Part shown: positions 34,960 through 44,016 of the stretch, in pieces | How the letters are laid out: each line of letters starts with the position of its first letter | Numbering within the stretch: position 1 is the stretch's first letter | Assembly: GCA_963733105.1 (NCBI GenBank) | Contig: CAVTCB010000003.1 | Span: 124,001-188,000 of the forward strand | Length of the DNA: 64,000 nucleotides | Origin: JAFAYN01 sp963733105 | GTDB lineage: Bacteria > Gemmatimonadota > Gemmatimonadetes > Longimicrobiales > Longimicrobiaceae | Reading direction: 5' to 3' | The notes under the pieces: generated by a model | Database searches by the model: none | What the model was told of the DNA's origin: nothing | Seen by the model: only the letters and a program-made list of their open reading frames with translations | Translations under genes and position numbers: made by a program

Positions 34960-37900
34960 GCGCCCTCCCGCAGGATGGCGGTGATCCCCAGGATCGGGAC
35001 CCAGATCCAGTCCGGCCGGTTGTTCATCTCGTACCCCACCTCGTACACGGCTTTCTCCAGCTCGAACACGGCCAGCACCCGCGCGAAGGCGCCGTCCTCC
35101 GCCGGGACGAACTCCGCCCCGCGCGTGGCCTCGCGGTAACCGGCCAGGAAGACGGAGCGCACCTCGGCGCGCCACGCCTCGGTCCACCCCTCCAGCGCCG
35201 CGCGGGCCCGCGGGTCGCGGGTGTCCAGCTCCGCGAACGCCATGCGCGCCGCGTAGTCGAAGGAGCGGAGCATCCCCGCCACGTCGCGGAGCGGCGAGTA
35301 CTTGGCGCGCCGCTCGGCCAGGGGGCGCGCCGGCTCCCCCTCGAAGTCCATCACGAACCACTCGCTCCCCGCGGCCTCGGGATCGGAGGCGCGCAGCACC
35401 TGCCCCAGGTGGTAGTCGCCGTGGATGCGGATGCGCGTGGCCCCCAGCTCGTTCAGGAGGCGCAGGTCGTCGGCGCGGTGCCCCAGGTCGGGCGCCTGGC
35501 GCACCACCGCCGCCAGCTCGTTCAGCACCTGCTGCGGGAAGGCGCCGGGGATGGCGTCCAGCCGCCGCCCCAGCTCCTCCATCACCGCGGACACGTCGCG
35601 GCGGAAGGCGTCCGCCCAGGCGCGCACGTCGTCCTCCCCCACCCGCTCCGGGACGAAGTCCGGGTGCTCCGGGCCGGCCGAGGCCAGCGCGGCGTGCAGC
35701 TCCCCCGTGACCCGCCCCAGCGAGCGAGCGGCGGCGTGGTAGTCGCCCATCATCCGCCGGGTGGCGTCGCGCCCGGCGACGGTGGAGGGGTCCGCCGCGC
35801 TCCGCGAGGCCGCGGCGAAGTAGCGGGCCAGCGCCCGCTGCGTGTACGCCCAGGCGTCGCCGGAGTTGGGAACGAAGCGGAACACCCCGGCCACCGACGC
35901 CGTCCCCTCCCGCTCGTGGGTGTAGTCCAGCCACCCCGCCAGCGCCGGGACCGACCGGAAGCCCGCGTGCTCGGTGAGGAAGCGGGTGACCTCCAGGTCG
36001 GGGCTGAGCCCCAACTCCAGCCTGCGGAACAGCTTCATGATGAGCCGCTCGCCGAAGACCACGGAGGTGTTGCTCTGCTCCGCGGCGATCCGCTTCACCG
36101 GCGTCAGCCGCCCGGTCTCCCCCTCCAGCGCCGCTCCGCGGTGCCCGCGGAAGCGTCCCGCCGACGAGGTCAGCTCGCTTTCCTCGCGCATGGCGCGGAG
36201 CAGCGAGAGGGCGCTGTAGCGGTCCACCAGCGCCTCGTACAGGCAGGCCTCCCCGCGCGCCGTCGCCAGCACGGCGATCGCCTCGCCCCCCACCCCCTTC
36301 TCCAGCGGCGGGCGGAGGGAGAGCGGGAGGACGTACAGGTCCGGCTCCCCCTCGGCGTAGCGCACGCGCGCCACGGCGGCCATCCAGCGGGGCCCGTGCT
36401 CCGGCACCACCACCGCGTGGTCCTCCAGCTCCACCGCCACGATCTCGCGCGTCTTGCCGCGGAACCAGCGCTGCCGCGCCACCCACTCCCGGGGAATGGC
36501 CGCCACCAGCGCGGCCACCGACTCGCGGCTCTCCAGCACCGCCACGTCCTGCTCGGCCCACTCCCTCGCCAGCGCCTCGTCCCACTCCGGCGCGTCGTCG
36601 CCGCCGCGGCGCGTCTGCAGGGAGAACCAGAAGAAGCCGTACGGCCCGAGCGTGAGCGCGTACGGCGTCTCGTCGACGGGGAGGAACTCGGTGTTCCCCA
36701 GCATCTCCACGGGGACGCGCCCGGAGAAGCGCGACAGGTCCAGCCGCACCGCCTGCGCCGCCCCGGAGAGGTTGTTCACCACCAGGATGACGTCGCCCTC
36801 GTGCTCGCGGAGGTAGGCCAGGACGTGCGGGTTCTCGGGGCGGAGGAACTCGATGGAGCCGCGCCCGAAGGCGTGGTGCTGCTTGCGCACCGCGATCAGC
36901 CGCTTCATCCAGTTGAGCAGGGAGAAGGGCGACCGCTCCTGCGCCTCCACGTTGATGGCCTGGAAGCCGTAGATGGAGTCGCTGATGACCGGGAGCGTAG
37001 AGCCGGGCCGCCTCGGCGCGCGAGAAGCCGGCGTTCCGGTCGGGGGACCACTGCATGGGGGTGCGCACCCCGTCGCGGTCGCCCAGCCAGATGTTGTCCC
37101 CCATCGCCATCTCGTCGCCGTAGTAGAGGATGGGCGACCCGGGCATGGTGAAGAGGATGGAGTTCAGCAGCTCGATCTTGCGCCGGTCGTTGTCCATCAG
37201 CGGCGCCAGCCGGCGGCGGATGCCCAGGTTGAGGCGCATCCGCGGGTCGGCGGCGTACTCGGCGGTACATGTAGTCGCGCTCCTCGTCGGTCACCATCTC
37301 CAGGGTGAGCTCGTCGTGGTTGCGCAGGAACATGCACCACTGGCACTCGTCGGGGATGGGCGGGGTGCGCTCGATGATCTCCACGATCGGCTTCCGCGTC
37401 CCCTGCCGCACCGCCATGAAGATGCGCGGCATGAGCGGGAAGTGGAACGCCATCTGGAACTCGTCCCCGTCGCCGAAGTAGGGGCGCACGTCGTCGGGCC
37501 ACTGGTTGGCCTCGGCCAGGAGGATGCGCCCGGGGTAGTTCCTCTCCAGCCGGGTGCGGAACTCCTTGAGGATGTCGTGCGTCTCGGGGAGGTTCTCGCA
37601 GATGGTCCCCTCGCGCTCGATCAGGTACGGCACGGCGTCGGCCCGGAAGCCGTCCAGCCCCCGCTCCAGCCAGAACTCCATCACCTGGAACATCGCCTCC
37701 TTGACCGCGGGGTTGTCCCAGTTGAGGTCGGGCTGGTGGGCGAAGAAGCGGTGCCAGTAGTACTGCCCGGCCACCGGGTCCCAGGTCCAGTTGCTCGGCT
37801 CGGTGTCGGTGAAGATGATGCGCGCCTCCTTGTACAGCTCGTCGGAGTCGCTCCACACGTAGAAGTCGCGCTCCGGCGATCCCTTGGGGGCGCGGCGGGC

Positions 37901-38245
37901 GCGCTGGAACCAGGGGTGCTGGTCGGAGGTGTGGTTCAGCACCAGGTCGGCGATGACCCGCAGGCCCCGCCGGTGGGCCTCGTCCAGGAAGCGCTGGAAG
38001 TCGTCCAGGGTGCCGTACTGGGGGTTGATCCCGTAGTAGTCGGCGATGTCGTAGCCGTCGTCGCGCAGCGGCGAGGGGTAGTACGGGAGGAGCCAGATGA
38101 CGTCCACTCCGAGGCTCTGGACGTAGTCCAGGCGGTCCACCAGCCCGCGGAAGTCGCCGATCCCGTCGGCGTTGGAGTCCTGGAAGGCCTTGACGTGCAG
38201 CTCGTAGAAGACGGCATCCTTGTACCACAGCGGGTCTCGGCTCAC
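34956..38245 (-). CDS. treS: Trehalose synthase / maltokinase fusion, two frameshifts
   Basis: TreS interconverts trehalose and maltose; the C-terminal maltokinase (Pep2) domain makes maltose-1-phosphate for GlgE. The start is GTG 38245 with GAGGAG upstream; the product begins SRDPLWYKDAVFYELHVKAF. TreS motifs are DLVLNHTSDQHPWFQRAR, GLDGFRADAVPYLIER (nucleophile), ILLAEANQWPDDV (acid) and MFLRNHDELTLEM. The kinase part contains QRWFRGKTREIV, GDYHLGQVLRASDPEA and VMDFEGEP (kinase DFE). The frame shifts at about 37264, where DYMY should be followed by AEYAADPRMRL, and at about 36990, where RLYAP should be followed by VISDSIYG. Removing one base at each leaves 1096 codons, the size of known fusions. 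First gene of a coupled operon. Confidence 0.9.
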
Positions 38246-38385
38246 TCGACGGGCTCCTCGGACGCGGGGTTCTGTAACCGGGCTCAGCGGTCTGTCGCGC
38301 GCGCGGCTGTTCCCGGGCGTGTCCGGGGCCGCGCGAAAGGCGCGTGGCGTTGCAGAATCCGTTCCGGGGGGTGGGTTTGGGGCGT

Positions 38386-38827
38386 GGGGCCGCTCCGGAG
38401 CCCGGCAAACGGCGCCGGTCTCCTGCGCGGGGGCGGTGAGCCTCGCGAAACAGCCCGCGAGTCTCCCCACCCCGGAGTGAGCCAGCCGAAACTACCCGGC
38501 TGTCTCCCTCCGCTACGGATCATATGGGTACGACGAAGGGCAACGGCAAGAAAACCCTCTCCCAGAATTGGGAGAGGGTGCGAGCCTAAGCGAGCGGGTG
38601 AGGGCTGCGGCGGCACCCCCCACCCCCGGCCCCTCCCCCACAAGGGGGGAGGGGTGCACGACAACGACACAACTGCAGACAGGGCAAGCGGTTGCGTGAG
38701 GGATGCGAGCCCGGAGGGGCGAGACCCGCGCGCGGTTTGCGCGGGGCTCGACTCCGTTGGGCAGCGTTGTTTGCTGCCCTACGGAGCCGCAGCCCGACCC
38801 CGCGCCAGCGGGGGCACGCCCGAACCC
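38386..38827. repeat. Repeat island: family B (minus) and family A (plus)
   Basis: Fills most of the 596-nt gap between treS and the PLD genes; no gene is seen. Positions 38386-38531 are family B read on the minus strand, with loops GGTAGTTT, GGCTGTTT and GCCGTTT. A linker hairpin CTCTCCCAGAATTGGGAGAG lies near 38560. Positions 38614-38827 are family A in plus orientation with inner arm GGGCAGC/GCTGCCC, nearly identical to the copy at 18862-19065. It ends 15 nt before the stop codon of the PLD gene. Confidence 0.8.
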
Positions 38828-38841
38828 CGCACTTCACCCCA

Positions 38842-40218
38842 TCAAAGCTGCTCGTCGAACAGCTCCGCCGCGTCCTCCCGCACCTTTTTCCACCACGACC
38901 GCCGCCGCCACTCCGCCAGGCGGATCTCCTTCGCGCGCCCGAGGTCCCGCAGAAAGGTCCGCTCGATCTGCGTGGCGAAGCGGGCGTCCGCGATTCCCAG
39001 CACGTTCTCCTGGTTCAGCTCCATGGAGCGGATGTCCAGGTTGGCCGAGCCCACCACCGCCCACACCCCGTCCGCGGAGAGCGTCTTGGAGTGGAGCATG
39101 GTGGGCTGGTACTCCCAGATGCGCACCCCCGCCCGGAGGAGCGGGTCGTAGTGGGCCTGCGCGGCCCAGCGCACCGGGGCTGCGTCCGTGGTGGGGCCGG
39201 GGAGGAGGATGCGCACGTCCACCCCGGCGCGGGCCCGCTCCTCCAGCACCCCCAGGAGCGCGTGGTCGGGGACGAAGTAGGGGTTGGTGACGTACAGCCG
39301 CCGCCGCGACGAGGCGAAGGTGAGCCAGAACAGCTTGCGCAGCGGGAGGCTCTCGTCCGAGGGGGAGCTGAGCACCCCCACGTGCCCCGTCAGCGGCTCG
39401 CCGGTGGGCGAGGGCGGCGGGTCGGGCGGGTAGAACCGGGGCCCGGCCAGGATCTCCCCGGTGGTCACCGACCAGAGCTGCGCGAAGGCGGCCTGCAGCG
39501 AGACGGCCGCGGGGCCGGTCACGCGGACCATGTCCTCCCGCCACTGGTCGGGGTTGCGGGCGTTCCCCAGCCACTTGTCCCCCACCGCCGCGCCCCCCGT
39601 GTACCCCACCGCCCCGTCGATCACCACCGCCCGCCGGTGGTTGCGGCGGTGGAAGCGCGTCAGCTCCCCGAAGCGCAGGGGGTGGAAGACGGCCACCCTC
39701 CCCCCGGCGGCGCGGAGCGCGTCGAAGTCCCCGTCGGGCGCGTCCATCCCTCCCATCCCGTCCAGCATCACCCGCACCTCCACCCCCGCGCGCGCCCGCT
39801 CCGTGAGCACCCGGAGCACCCGCTCGCTCGCCCGGCCCGGCTCCCAGATGTAGACCATGAAGTCGATGCTCCCGCGCGCCCGCCCCAGGTCGCGCAGCAG
39901 CGTGGGGAAGATCTCGCGCCCGTTGCTGAGCAGCTCCGCCGTCCCCCCGCGCCGGACCGGGGCGCCCGTTGCCCCCGCGACCGCCGCCAGGAACTCCGGC
40001 GTCCCAACCGGCGGGCGCATCGTGGCGCGCAGCTCCACCGCCCGCTGCCCCAGCGGGGAGAAGAGCGCCAGCACCCCGGTGACCGTGGCCGCCACGCCCA
40101 CCACGAAGAAGAGCACGGCCCACCAGCGGTAGTGCCGCTTCTCCTGGTGCGACAGGTCGCGCCAGCGGGGGAGGCGCTTCGGGCGGTCGCCCCGCGTCCT
40201 GCGGAGCCCCAGGCGCAT
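38842..40218 (-). CDS. Cardiolipin synthase-type phospholipase D protein (second of a pair)
   Basis: Membrane enzyme of 458 residues, PLD superfamily, probably joining two phosphatidylglycerols to cardiolipin. One N-terminal helix is present (WWAVLFFVVGVAATVTGVLA). The first PLD half has RFHRRNHRRAVVIDGAVGYT, where the HKD pattern is altered to H-RRAVVID (Arg replaces Lys of HxK). The second half has TMLHSKTLSADGVWAVVGSA (HSKTxxxD), intact. FMVYIWEPG, GGAAVGDKWLGN and LELNQENVLG-like stretches also match. Both HKD motifs are complete except for that Arg, which the paralogue upstream shares. Its ATG overlaps the last base of the upstream stop (TGATG), so the pair is coupled. Confidence 0.87.
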   Translation of the reverse strand: MRLGLRRTRGDRPKRLPRWRDLSHQEKRHYRWWAVLFFVVGVAATVTGVLALFSPLGQRAVELRATMRPPVGTPEFLAAVAGATGAPVRRGGTAELLSNGREIFPTLLRDLGRARGSIDFMVYIWEPGRASERVLRVLTERARAGVEVRVMLDGMGGMDAPDGDFDALRAAGGRVAVFHPLRFGELTRFHRRNHRRAVVIDGAVGYTGGAAVGDKWLGNARNPDQWREDMVRVTGPAAVSLQAAFAQLWSVTTGEILAGPRFYPPDPPPSPTGEPLTGHVGVLSSPSDESLPLRKLFWLTFASSRRRLYVTNPYFVPDHALLGVLEERARAGVDVRILLPGPTTDAAPVRWAAQAHYDPLLRAGVRIWEYQPTMLHSKTLSADGVWAVVGSANLDIRSMELNQENVLGIADARFATQIERTFLRDLGRAKEIRLAEWRRRSWWKKVREDAAELFDEQL

Positions 40219-41528
40219 CAGTACTGCTCCGCGAAGAGGACCCAGAAGCGCTCCTTGACCCGGGGCCAGAGCCCGCGCCGCCTCCACTCCTCGGGGCGGA
40301 TCTCCGCGGCGCGCTCCAGGTCGGCCAGGAAGGTTCGCTCCAGCTCCGCGCCGAAGCCCCGGTCCAGGATGCCGATCACGTTCTCCTGGTTCAGCTCCTT
40401 GGAGCGGATGTCCATGTTGGCGGAGCCCACCACCGTCCACACCCCGTCCACCACCAGCGCCTTGGAGTGGATCATCACCCCCTGGTACTCCCAGATCCGC
40501 ACCCCCGCGTCGAGCAGCTCCTGGTAGTAGGAGTGGCTCGCCTGGCGGATCGGCTTGGCGTCGGTGGTCCCGTCGGGGAGGAGGATGCGGACGTCCACCC
40601 CGTGCCGGGCGCGGTGCATGATCACCTGGCGGGTGTCGTCGTCGGGGACGAAGTACGGGCTGGTGACCCAGAGCCGCTCGCGCGCGCAGCGGAAGGAGAT
40701 CCAGAAGAAGTTGCGCAGCGGGTGCGCCTCGTCCGCGGGGGAGGAGATCACGTTGACGTGGCGCGCGGCCTCCTCCCCCTCCGCCGGCTCCTCCCCGTCG
40801 TCGGGGGGGAAGAAGGCGGGGCCCATCAGGATCTCCCCGGTGACGCTGGCCCAGAGCTGGACGAAGGCCGACTGCAGGTTCCCCGCGAGGCAGCCGCGCA
40901 CCTCCACCATGATGTCGCGCCAGTGCTCCTCGTCCTGGGCGTCGCCCAGCCACTTGTCCCCCACGGCGGCGCCGCCGGTGAAACCCACCTTCCCGTCCAT
41001 GACGATGGCGCGCCGGTGGTTGCGCTTGTGGAAGCGGGTGATCTTCCCGAACCGGAACTGCCGGAACCACTGCACCTTCCCCCCGGCTTCCTGCAGCTGC
41101 GCGATCTTCTCGTCCGGGGTCCGCATCCCCCCCATCCCGTCCAGGAGGACCCGCACCTCCACCCCGTCGCGCGCCCGCTCGCAGAGCGCCTCCACCAGCC
41201 GGTCGCTCACCTTTCCCGGCTCCCAGATGTACGCCATGAAGTTGATGCTCCGCTCCGCCTCGCGGATGGCGCGCAGGATGGCCGGGAAGATCTCCACCCC
41301 GTTGTTCAGCAGGGTCACCGTCCCCCCGCCCATCAGCGGCGCGTTGACCGTCCCCGAGATCCCCAGGAGGAACGCCTCGGTGTCCACCGCGGGCGCCTGG
41401 GTGATGGACATCCGGTTGGGGCGGCGGCCCAGGGAGAAGAAGAGGGAGACCACCGCGGTGAGGACCGCCGCGCAGCCGACGGCGGCCAGGAGGAGGAGCC
41501 ACCAGGGATGGGAAGAAAGGGCGCTCAT
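40218..41528 (-). CDS. Cardiolipin synthase-type phospholipase D protein (first of a pair)
   Basis: Paralogue of the gene at 38842-40218, with 436 residues and the same layout. An N-terminal helix (WWLLLLAAVGCAAVLTAVV) is followed by half one with RFHKRNHRRAIVMDGKVGFT and half two with VMIHSKALVVDGVWTVVGSA. INFMAYIWEPG, GGAAVGDKWLGD and SKELNQENVIGI are shared with its twin. The first motif reads HRRAIVMD instead of HxKxxxxD; the Arg substitution in both copies suggests it is tolerated in this clade. It is coupled by ATGA (start 41528, upstream stop 41525) to the EEP-family gene. The three genes form an operon for phospholipid synthesis or turnover; the head-group specificity cannot be read from sequence. 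Confidence 0.88.
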   Translation of the reverse strand: MSALSSHPWWLLLLAAVGCAAVLTAVVSLFFSLGRRPNRMSITQAPAVDTEAFLLGISGTVNAPLMGGGTVTLLNNGVEIFPAILRAIREAERSINFMAYIWEPGKVSDRLVEALCERARDGVEVRVLLDGMGGMRTPDEKIAQLQEAGGKVQWFRQFRFGKITRFHKRNHRRAIVMDGKVGFTGGAAVGDKWLGDAQDEEHWRDIMVEVRGCLAGNLQSAFVQLWASVTGEILMGPAFFPPDDGEEPAEGEEAARHVNVISSPADEAHPLRNFFWISFRCARERLWVTSPYFVPDDDTRQVIMHRARHGVDVRILLPDGTTDAKPIRQASHSYYQELLDAGVRIWEYQGVMIHSKALVVDGVWTVVGSANMDIRSKELNQENVIGILDRGFGAELERTFLADLERAAEIRPEEWRRRGLWPRVKERFWVLFAEQY

Positions 41529-42436
41529 CCGGATGCTCCGGCGCGCAGGGCTACCCGCGCCAGCAGGGGGTGGTGGTCGGAGCCGAAGACGGTCGGGGCG
41601 CGGTCGCCCCGGTCCTCGTCCACGCGGGACAGCTCGACCGACTCCACGCGCCCGTCCGGGACGTGGAGGAGGAGGTGGTCCAGGAGGAGGCGGACGGGGC
41701 CGTGGTGCGTGTGGCTCCACCGCCCCCGCCGCGCCGGGGGCGACAGCCCGGCGCGGAGGAGGGCGCGGAAGGCGGGGTCGCGCTCCCCCAGCGGGGTGTT
41801 GAAGTCGCCCCCCAGGATCACCCCGCCGGGGCCGTCGCGGCGCACCACCGCCTCGGCCAGCCGGGCCGCCTGCGCGGCGCACGAGCTCCCCCCGAACAGG
41901 CGGCGGTGGGTGTCCAGGTGCGCGCTCACCAGCGACAGGTGCGGGACCCCGGCCAGCTCGGCGGCCACGGCCACGCGCCGCTGCCGCACGTACAGGAGCG
42001 AGAAGGCGTGCGCCCCCGCCAGCGCGGCCGTGGCGAGCACCGCGTTCCCCCGGTCGCTGCGCGAGCCGCCGTTGCGCATGGAGGGGGCGTAGCGCAGGCT
42101 CAGCCCGTGCTCCCGGGCCAGCTCCACCACGTCCAGCGGGCGCGGCGGGGCCAGGTCGCCCCCGGCGCTCCCCCGCTCCGGCGCCTCCTCGGGGACGGTG
42201 TCGTCGGCGCGGTACGCCTCCTGGAGGAGGAGCACCAGCGGGCGCGCCGGGTCGGTCTCCGCGCGCACCCGGTCCAGGAGCGCGTCCAGCCGCCCCCGCC
42301 CCACCGCCACGTTCCAGCAGACCACGTCGAAGCCGCGGAGGCCGGGGGGGGCGGGCGGCGCCAGGTCCAGCGCCACCGGGTCGCCCACGTGGCGCCGCCA
42401 GCGCGCCAGGGCGCGGTGCTCCGGCTCGTCCGCCAC
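41525..42436 (-). CDS. Endonuclease/exonuclease/phosphatase (EEP) family protein
   Basis: Soluble 303-residue protein of the DNase I-like fold. The metal Glu is in VLLLQEAYRADDT, with N in VVCWNVAVGRGRL. SAHLDTHRRLFGG supplies the family H/D, VILGGDFNTPLGERDP is the hallmark GDFN, and FGSDHHPLLARVAL is the C-terminal SDHxP. All active-site residues are present. The family includes sphingomyelinases, inositol-phosphate phosphatases and nucleases. Its overlap with the PLD genes suggests a phosphodiester or phospholipid substrate, which is inference. The start is GTG 42436 with GAGG nearby. It is the first gene of the operon. Confidence 0.87.
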   Translation of the reverse strand: MADEPEHRALARWRRHVGDPVALDLAPPAPPGLRGFDVVCWNVAVGRGRLDALLDRVRAETDPARPLVLLLQEAYRADDTVPEEAPERGSAGGDLAPPRPLDVVELAREHGLSLRYAPSMRNGGSRSDRGNAVLATAALAGAHAFSLLYVRQRRVAVAAELAGVPHLSLVSAHLDTHRRLFGGSSCAAQAARLAEAVVRRDGPGGVILGGDFNTPLGERDPAFRALLRAGLSPPARRGRWSHTHHGPVRLLLDHLLLHVPDGRVESVELSRVDEDRGDRAPTVFGSDHHPLLARVALRAGASG

Positions 42437-42578
42437 CTCGAAGACGGGGATCGCGGCGCCGCCCCCGTCCTCGCGGCGGTCGCGGGGCGCGGGGGCGGCT
42501 TCCTCGGGGGGCGGATCGGTCCGAATCGCTTCCTCCGGGATGGGGATCGCTAGGGGTCCCGCTCGGCGTGCTCCGTTC

Positions 42579-43718
42579 TCAAGAATCGAGCCCGGCCCGG
42601 GGGACGCGCACCACCACGGTCTCGGAGATCTTGTCGTGGAGCGCCTGGCGGTTGCGGTCCCACGCCACCTGGAAGAAGCCCAGCAACCCGGTGAAGAGGG
42701 AGGCCGCGTACCCGCCGAAGCGCTCGAACGCGGCCCACCAGGTGATGGGCGCGCCGTTCAGCCGCACCACGCGGATCCCCATCATCCGCTTCCCGGGGGT
42801 CTGCCCGCGCCACAGGGCGAGGAAGGCGGTGAAGTAGAGCCCCGTCCACCCGAAGCCCAGCCCCAGCTCGTCCGCGATCCGCCCCAGGAAGGAGAAGAGC
42901 CCCACCCCCTCCCGGGCCTCGTCGCGCTCCTCCTCCAGCCGGCCGACCCGGGCGCGCATCGCCTGCAGGGCCTGCGTCATCCCGCGGAGGGTGTCGCCGG
43001 CGAAGGCCGCCGCCACCCCGGGGCGGAGGGCGCGCGCGGCCGCGGTGTCGCCCGCGGCCAGCGAGGCGGCGTAGGCCCGCGCCAGCGAGTCGGGCGAGGG
43101 GGCGGCCGGCGCGGCCGCGAGCCCCGCCGACACCTTCGCCACGGCGGCGCCGATCCACGGCTTCTCCGCGTCCTCGGCGATCCTGGTCAGCGCCTCCCTC
43201 ACCTGCTCCGGCCGGGCGCCCTGCCGTTGCATCCCCTCGGCGAAGCCCTGCGCGCCGGCGAGCGCCTCGGCCTCGTCGTCGGCCCGGGCGAGCCGGAGGG
43301 CACCGGCGCTCATCGTCAGCGCGCTCCCCACCTCCCCGCTCGCCGCCGCACCGGCCGTGACCGCGGCGCGCGCCGGCTCGTCCTCCCCCCGGCCGCCGTC
43401 GAACACCCGGCCCCAGAGCGAGGAGGCCGCCGCGAAGAGGACCACCGCCCCCAGCGCGCCGAAGGCCATCCGGAAGGGGCGCGGGACGCGCCCCTGCCCG
43501 CGCCGGGCCACCCGGAAGAACACGAAGGCCGCCGCCGCGCCGAAGAGCACGCCTCCCCCGGCGTGCACCAGGGCCGCCACGGCGAGGAGGTCCACGGCCA
43601 TGGCCGCCGCGCGCCGGGAGGGGCGGGCCAGCGGGAGCCCCAGCAGGTGCGGGGCGACGGTGAAGGCGTCGGGGGTGACGACGTCGCGGGGGTCGGTCGC
43701 GGGAGGGTCTCGGTCCAT
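42579..43718 (-). CDS. RDD-family membrane protein with large central insertion
   Basis: Inner-membrane protein of 379 residues. The N-terminal RDD-like segment begins SRRAAAMAVDLLAVAALVHA. The C-terminal half has the family core: LWRGQTPGKRMMGIRVVRLN and WDRNRQALHDKISETVVV (the ALHDxxxxTVVV ending). Between them, about residues 100-285 form a hydrophilic, Ala/Glu/Arg-rich region with coiled-coil character (ARVGRLEEERDEAREG), which ordinary RDD proteins lack. RDD proteins are membrane proteins of uncertain role, sometimes linked to ion transport. An ATG at 43727 is an alternative start. It lies divergent from the hybrid kinase gene. Confidence 0.8.
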   Translation of the reverse strand: MDRDPPATDPRDVVTPDAFTVAPHLLGLPLARPSRRAAAMAVDLLAVAALVHAGGGVLFGAAAAFVFFRVARRGQGRVPRPFRMAFGALGAVVLFAAASSLWGRVFDGGRGEDEPARAAVTAGAAASGEVGSALTMSAGALRLARADDEAEALAGAQGFAEGMQRQGARPEQVREALTRIAEDAEKPWIGAAVAKVSAGLAAAPAAPSPDSLARAYAASLAAGDTAAARALRPGVAAAFAGDTLRGMTQALQAMRARVGRLEEERDEAREGVGLFSFLGRIADELGLGFGWTGLYFTAFLALWRGQTPGKRMMGIRVVRLNGAPITWWAAFERFGGYAASLFTGLLGFFQVAWDRNRQALHDKISETVVVRVPRAGLDS

Positions 43719-44016
43719 CGGGAGCATGGCGGGGACGGGAAGTTCCGGGTGAGGAGCCTCAAGTATGTGCGACGCCGCTTCTTGATGCAACCGGGCGCGC
43801 GCCGGGAGGCTCGTGGTGAATGAGACATGAAGTATGCTGACCGGTATTGCACGCACGCACCACCCGGTCTATTTTTGCCCCTGGAGACCCGCCGCAGACC
43901 CGGACATTCCCCGGCCTGGCGGGTTTTCAGCGGACGGTCGGTCCTGTCTCCCGCGTCGGCGCCGACACTATACGGCAGCCGCGTCCTTTCCGCCGGCACC
44001 GTCCCGCACCCGCATC

